A stretch of DNA of 64,000 nucleotides from Glossina fuscipes. Its lineage: Eukaryota; Arthropoda; Insecta; Diptera; Glossinidae. The first letter of the stretch is position 1, and every line of letters begins with the position of its first letter. Positions 63,475 to 64,000 of the stretch are shown piece after piece. Both the position numbers and the translations under genes were made by a program. The stretch lies in assembly GCF_014805625.2 (NCBI RefSeq), contig NW_023998414.1, positions 26,807,546 through 26,871,545 of the forward strand, read 5' to 3'. The notes beneath the pieces were generated by a model. That model did no database searches. It was given only the letters and a program-made list of their open reading frames with translations, and was not told where the DNA came from.

Positions 63475-63715
63475 TCAACCCAAACACATATACACAACAT
63501 GTTCGATGAAATTTATGTGAACACAACCCCCCACGTATACGTATACATACACAACGTATATATCATCATATTTAATGCAAACACTAATCTACCGAAGAAA
63601 CATTAAAAAAAACCAACGCAAACCACACAAACTAATTTACACAAACTTCACATTAACTCCATAACCAATAAAACGAACTTAATCCAAATAACCACAAAAA
63701 TTTTATAAAAAAAAA
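63475..63715. other. C/A-rich, G-poor strand-skewed block
   Basis: For about 240 bp the + strand has many A and C and very few G (for example 'aaccacacaaactaattt' and 'cacattaactccataacc'). This contrasts with the rest of the window, where C and G are balanced locally. No frame reads as protein. It ends in an A-run at 63705-63728. Confidence 0.6.
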
Positions 63716-63828
63716 AAAAAAAAAAAAATGAAAAAAAAAATTTCAAAAACATAAGAAAAAGGTACAGATTGCTTAAGAAGTGATATTATTGGTTTCAGTT
63801 GAAGCTGAAGAGAAAGAAGACAGAAGAA

Positions 63829-63853
63829 TATATATAATATATATGTATATGTG

Positions 63854-63908
<55 letters not shown>

Positions 63909-64000
63909 TTGTGTGTTCGCGCATGTATATATGTATGTATAATATATATACATATACATATATATATATACATATATATATATACTTATATATATATACT
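63829..64000. repeat. Long compound TA/TG microsatellite at window edge
   Basis: About 170 bp of TA with TG and ACAT interruptions, continuing to the end of the window. The - strand frames of Y/I/T/H here are repeat readings. Confidence 0.9.

Noticed and set aside
1..64000. CRISPR array, operon, phage or bacterial gene content
   Set aside because: No spaced direct repeats, no Shine-Dalgarno-led long frames and no dense coding; the sequence is eukaryotic.
1..64000. Known fly microRNAs (bantam, let-7, miR-1, miR-9, miR-10, iab-4)
   Set aside because: I looked for their mature sequences by eye and saw none; a folding-based search was not possible.

Overview
The window is a 64 kb stretch of AT-rich eukaryotic DNA (GC about one third by eye). 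I find no intact protein-coding gene, tRNA, rRNA or CRISPR array. The longest open frames are 139 codons or less. They are either homopolymer and dinucleotide tracts read as protein (poly-F, poly-I/Y, poly-K) or fragments of decayed transposases. The best reading is a gene desert: the inside of a very long intron, or a large intergenic region, of a higher (schizophoran) fly. Reasons: many short decayed Tc1/mariner remnants; a dispersed repeat with the tract 'gtctgtccgtctgtc' next to 'atcgatctaagctt', a type I recall from fly introns but could not look up; dense (TA)n, (CT)n, (CA)n and poly-T microsatellites; and two recursive-splice-like motifs of the kind known from long Drosophila introns.

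The most informative feature is a pair of candidate recursive splice sites (ratchet points), both on the + strand. At 25908/25909 and 59363/59364 a pyrimidine tract ends in CAG and runs directly into a donor (GTACGT and GTGAGT), so acceptor and donor abut with a zero-length exon between them. If real, the whole window lies inside one giant + strand intron.

Mobile-element layout. Two homologous mariner C-terminal relics on + (9240-9541 and 58651-58944), each keeping one frame with one internal stop. A mariner helix-turn-helix fragment on - (12663-13001). A frameshifted, 5'-truncated Tc1/mariner-superfamily transposase tail on + (61316-61595). Three copies of a short tRNA-derived SINE-like element on - (21785-21885, 32147-32273, 55570-55662) with A-box and B-box remnants. 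About eleven fragments of the dispersed 'gtccgtctgtc' repeat in both orientations, two of which contain irregular internal tandem units of roughly 155-175 bp and share the same terminal sequence. A coding remnant of unknown origin lies on - at 47386-47760.

Between the decayed repeats lie islands that are nearly free of recognisable elements but rich in simple triplets, CA/CT runs and poly-T (about 17.8-18.7, 25.9-26.5, 37.6-39.0, 40.9-41.6, 48.2-50.2, 53.5-55.1 and 59.2-61.1 kb). Both ratchet candidates fall in such islands, which are the best places to look for conserved regulatory DNA. Two 10-N assembly gaps are present. The second (56943-56952) is flanked by the same 42 bp on both sides, so it is probably an unmerged contig overlap and not missing sequence.
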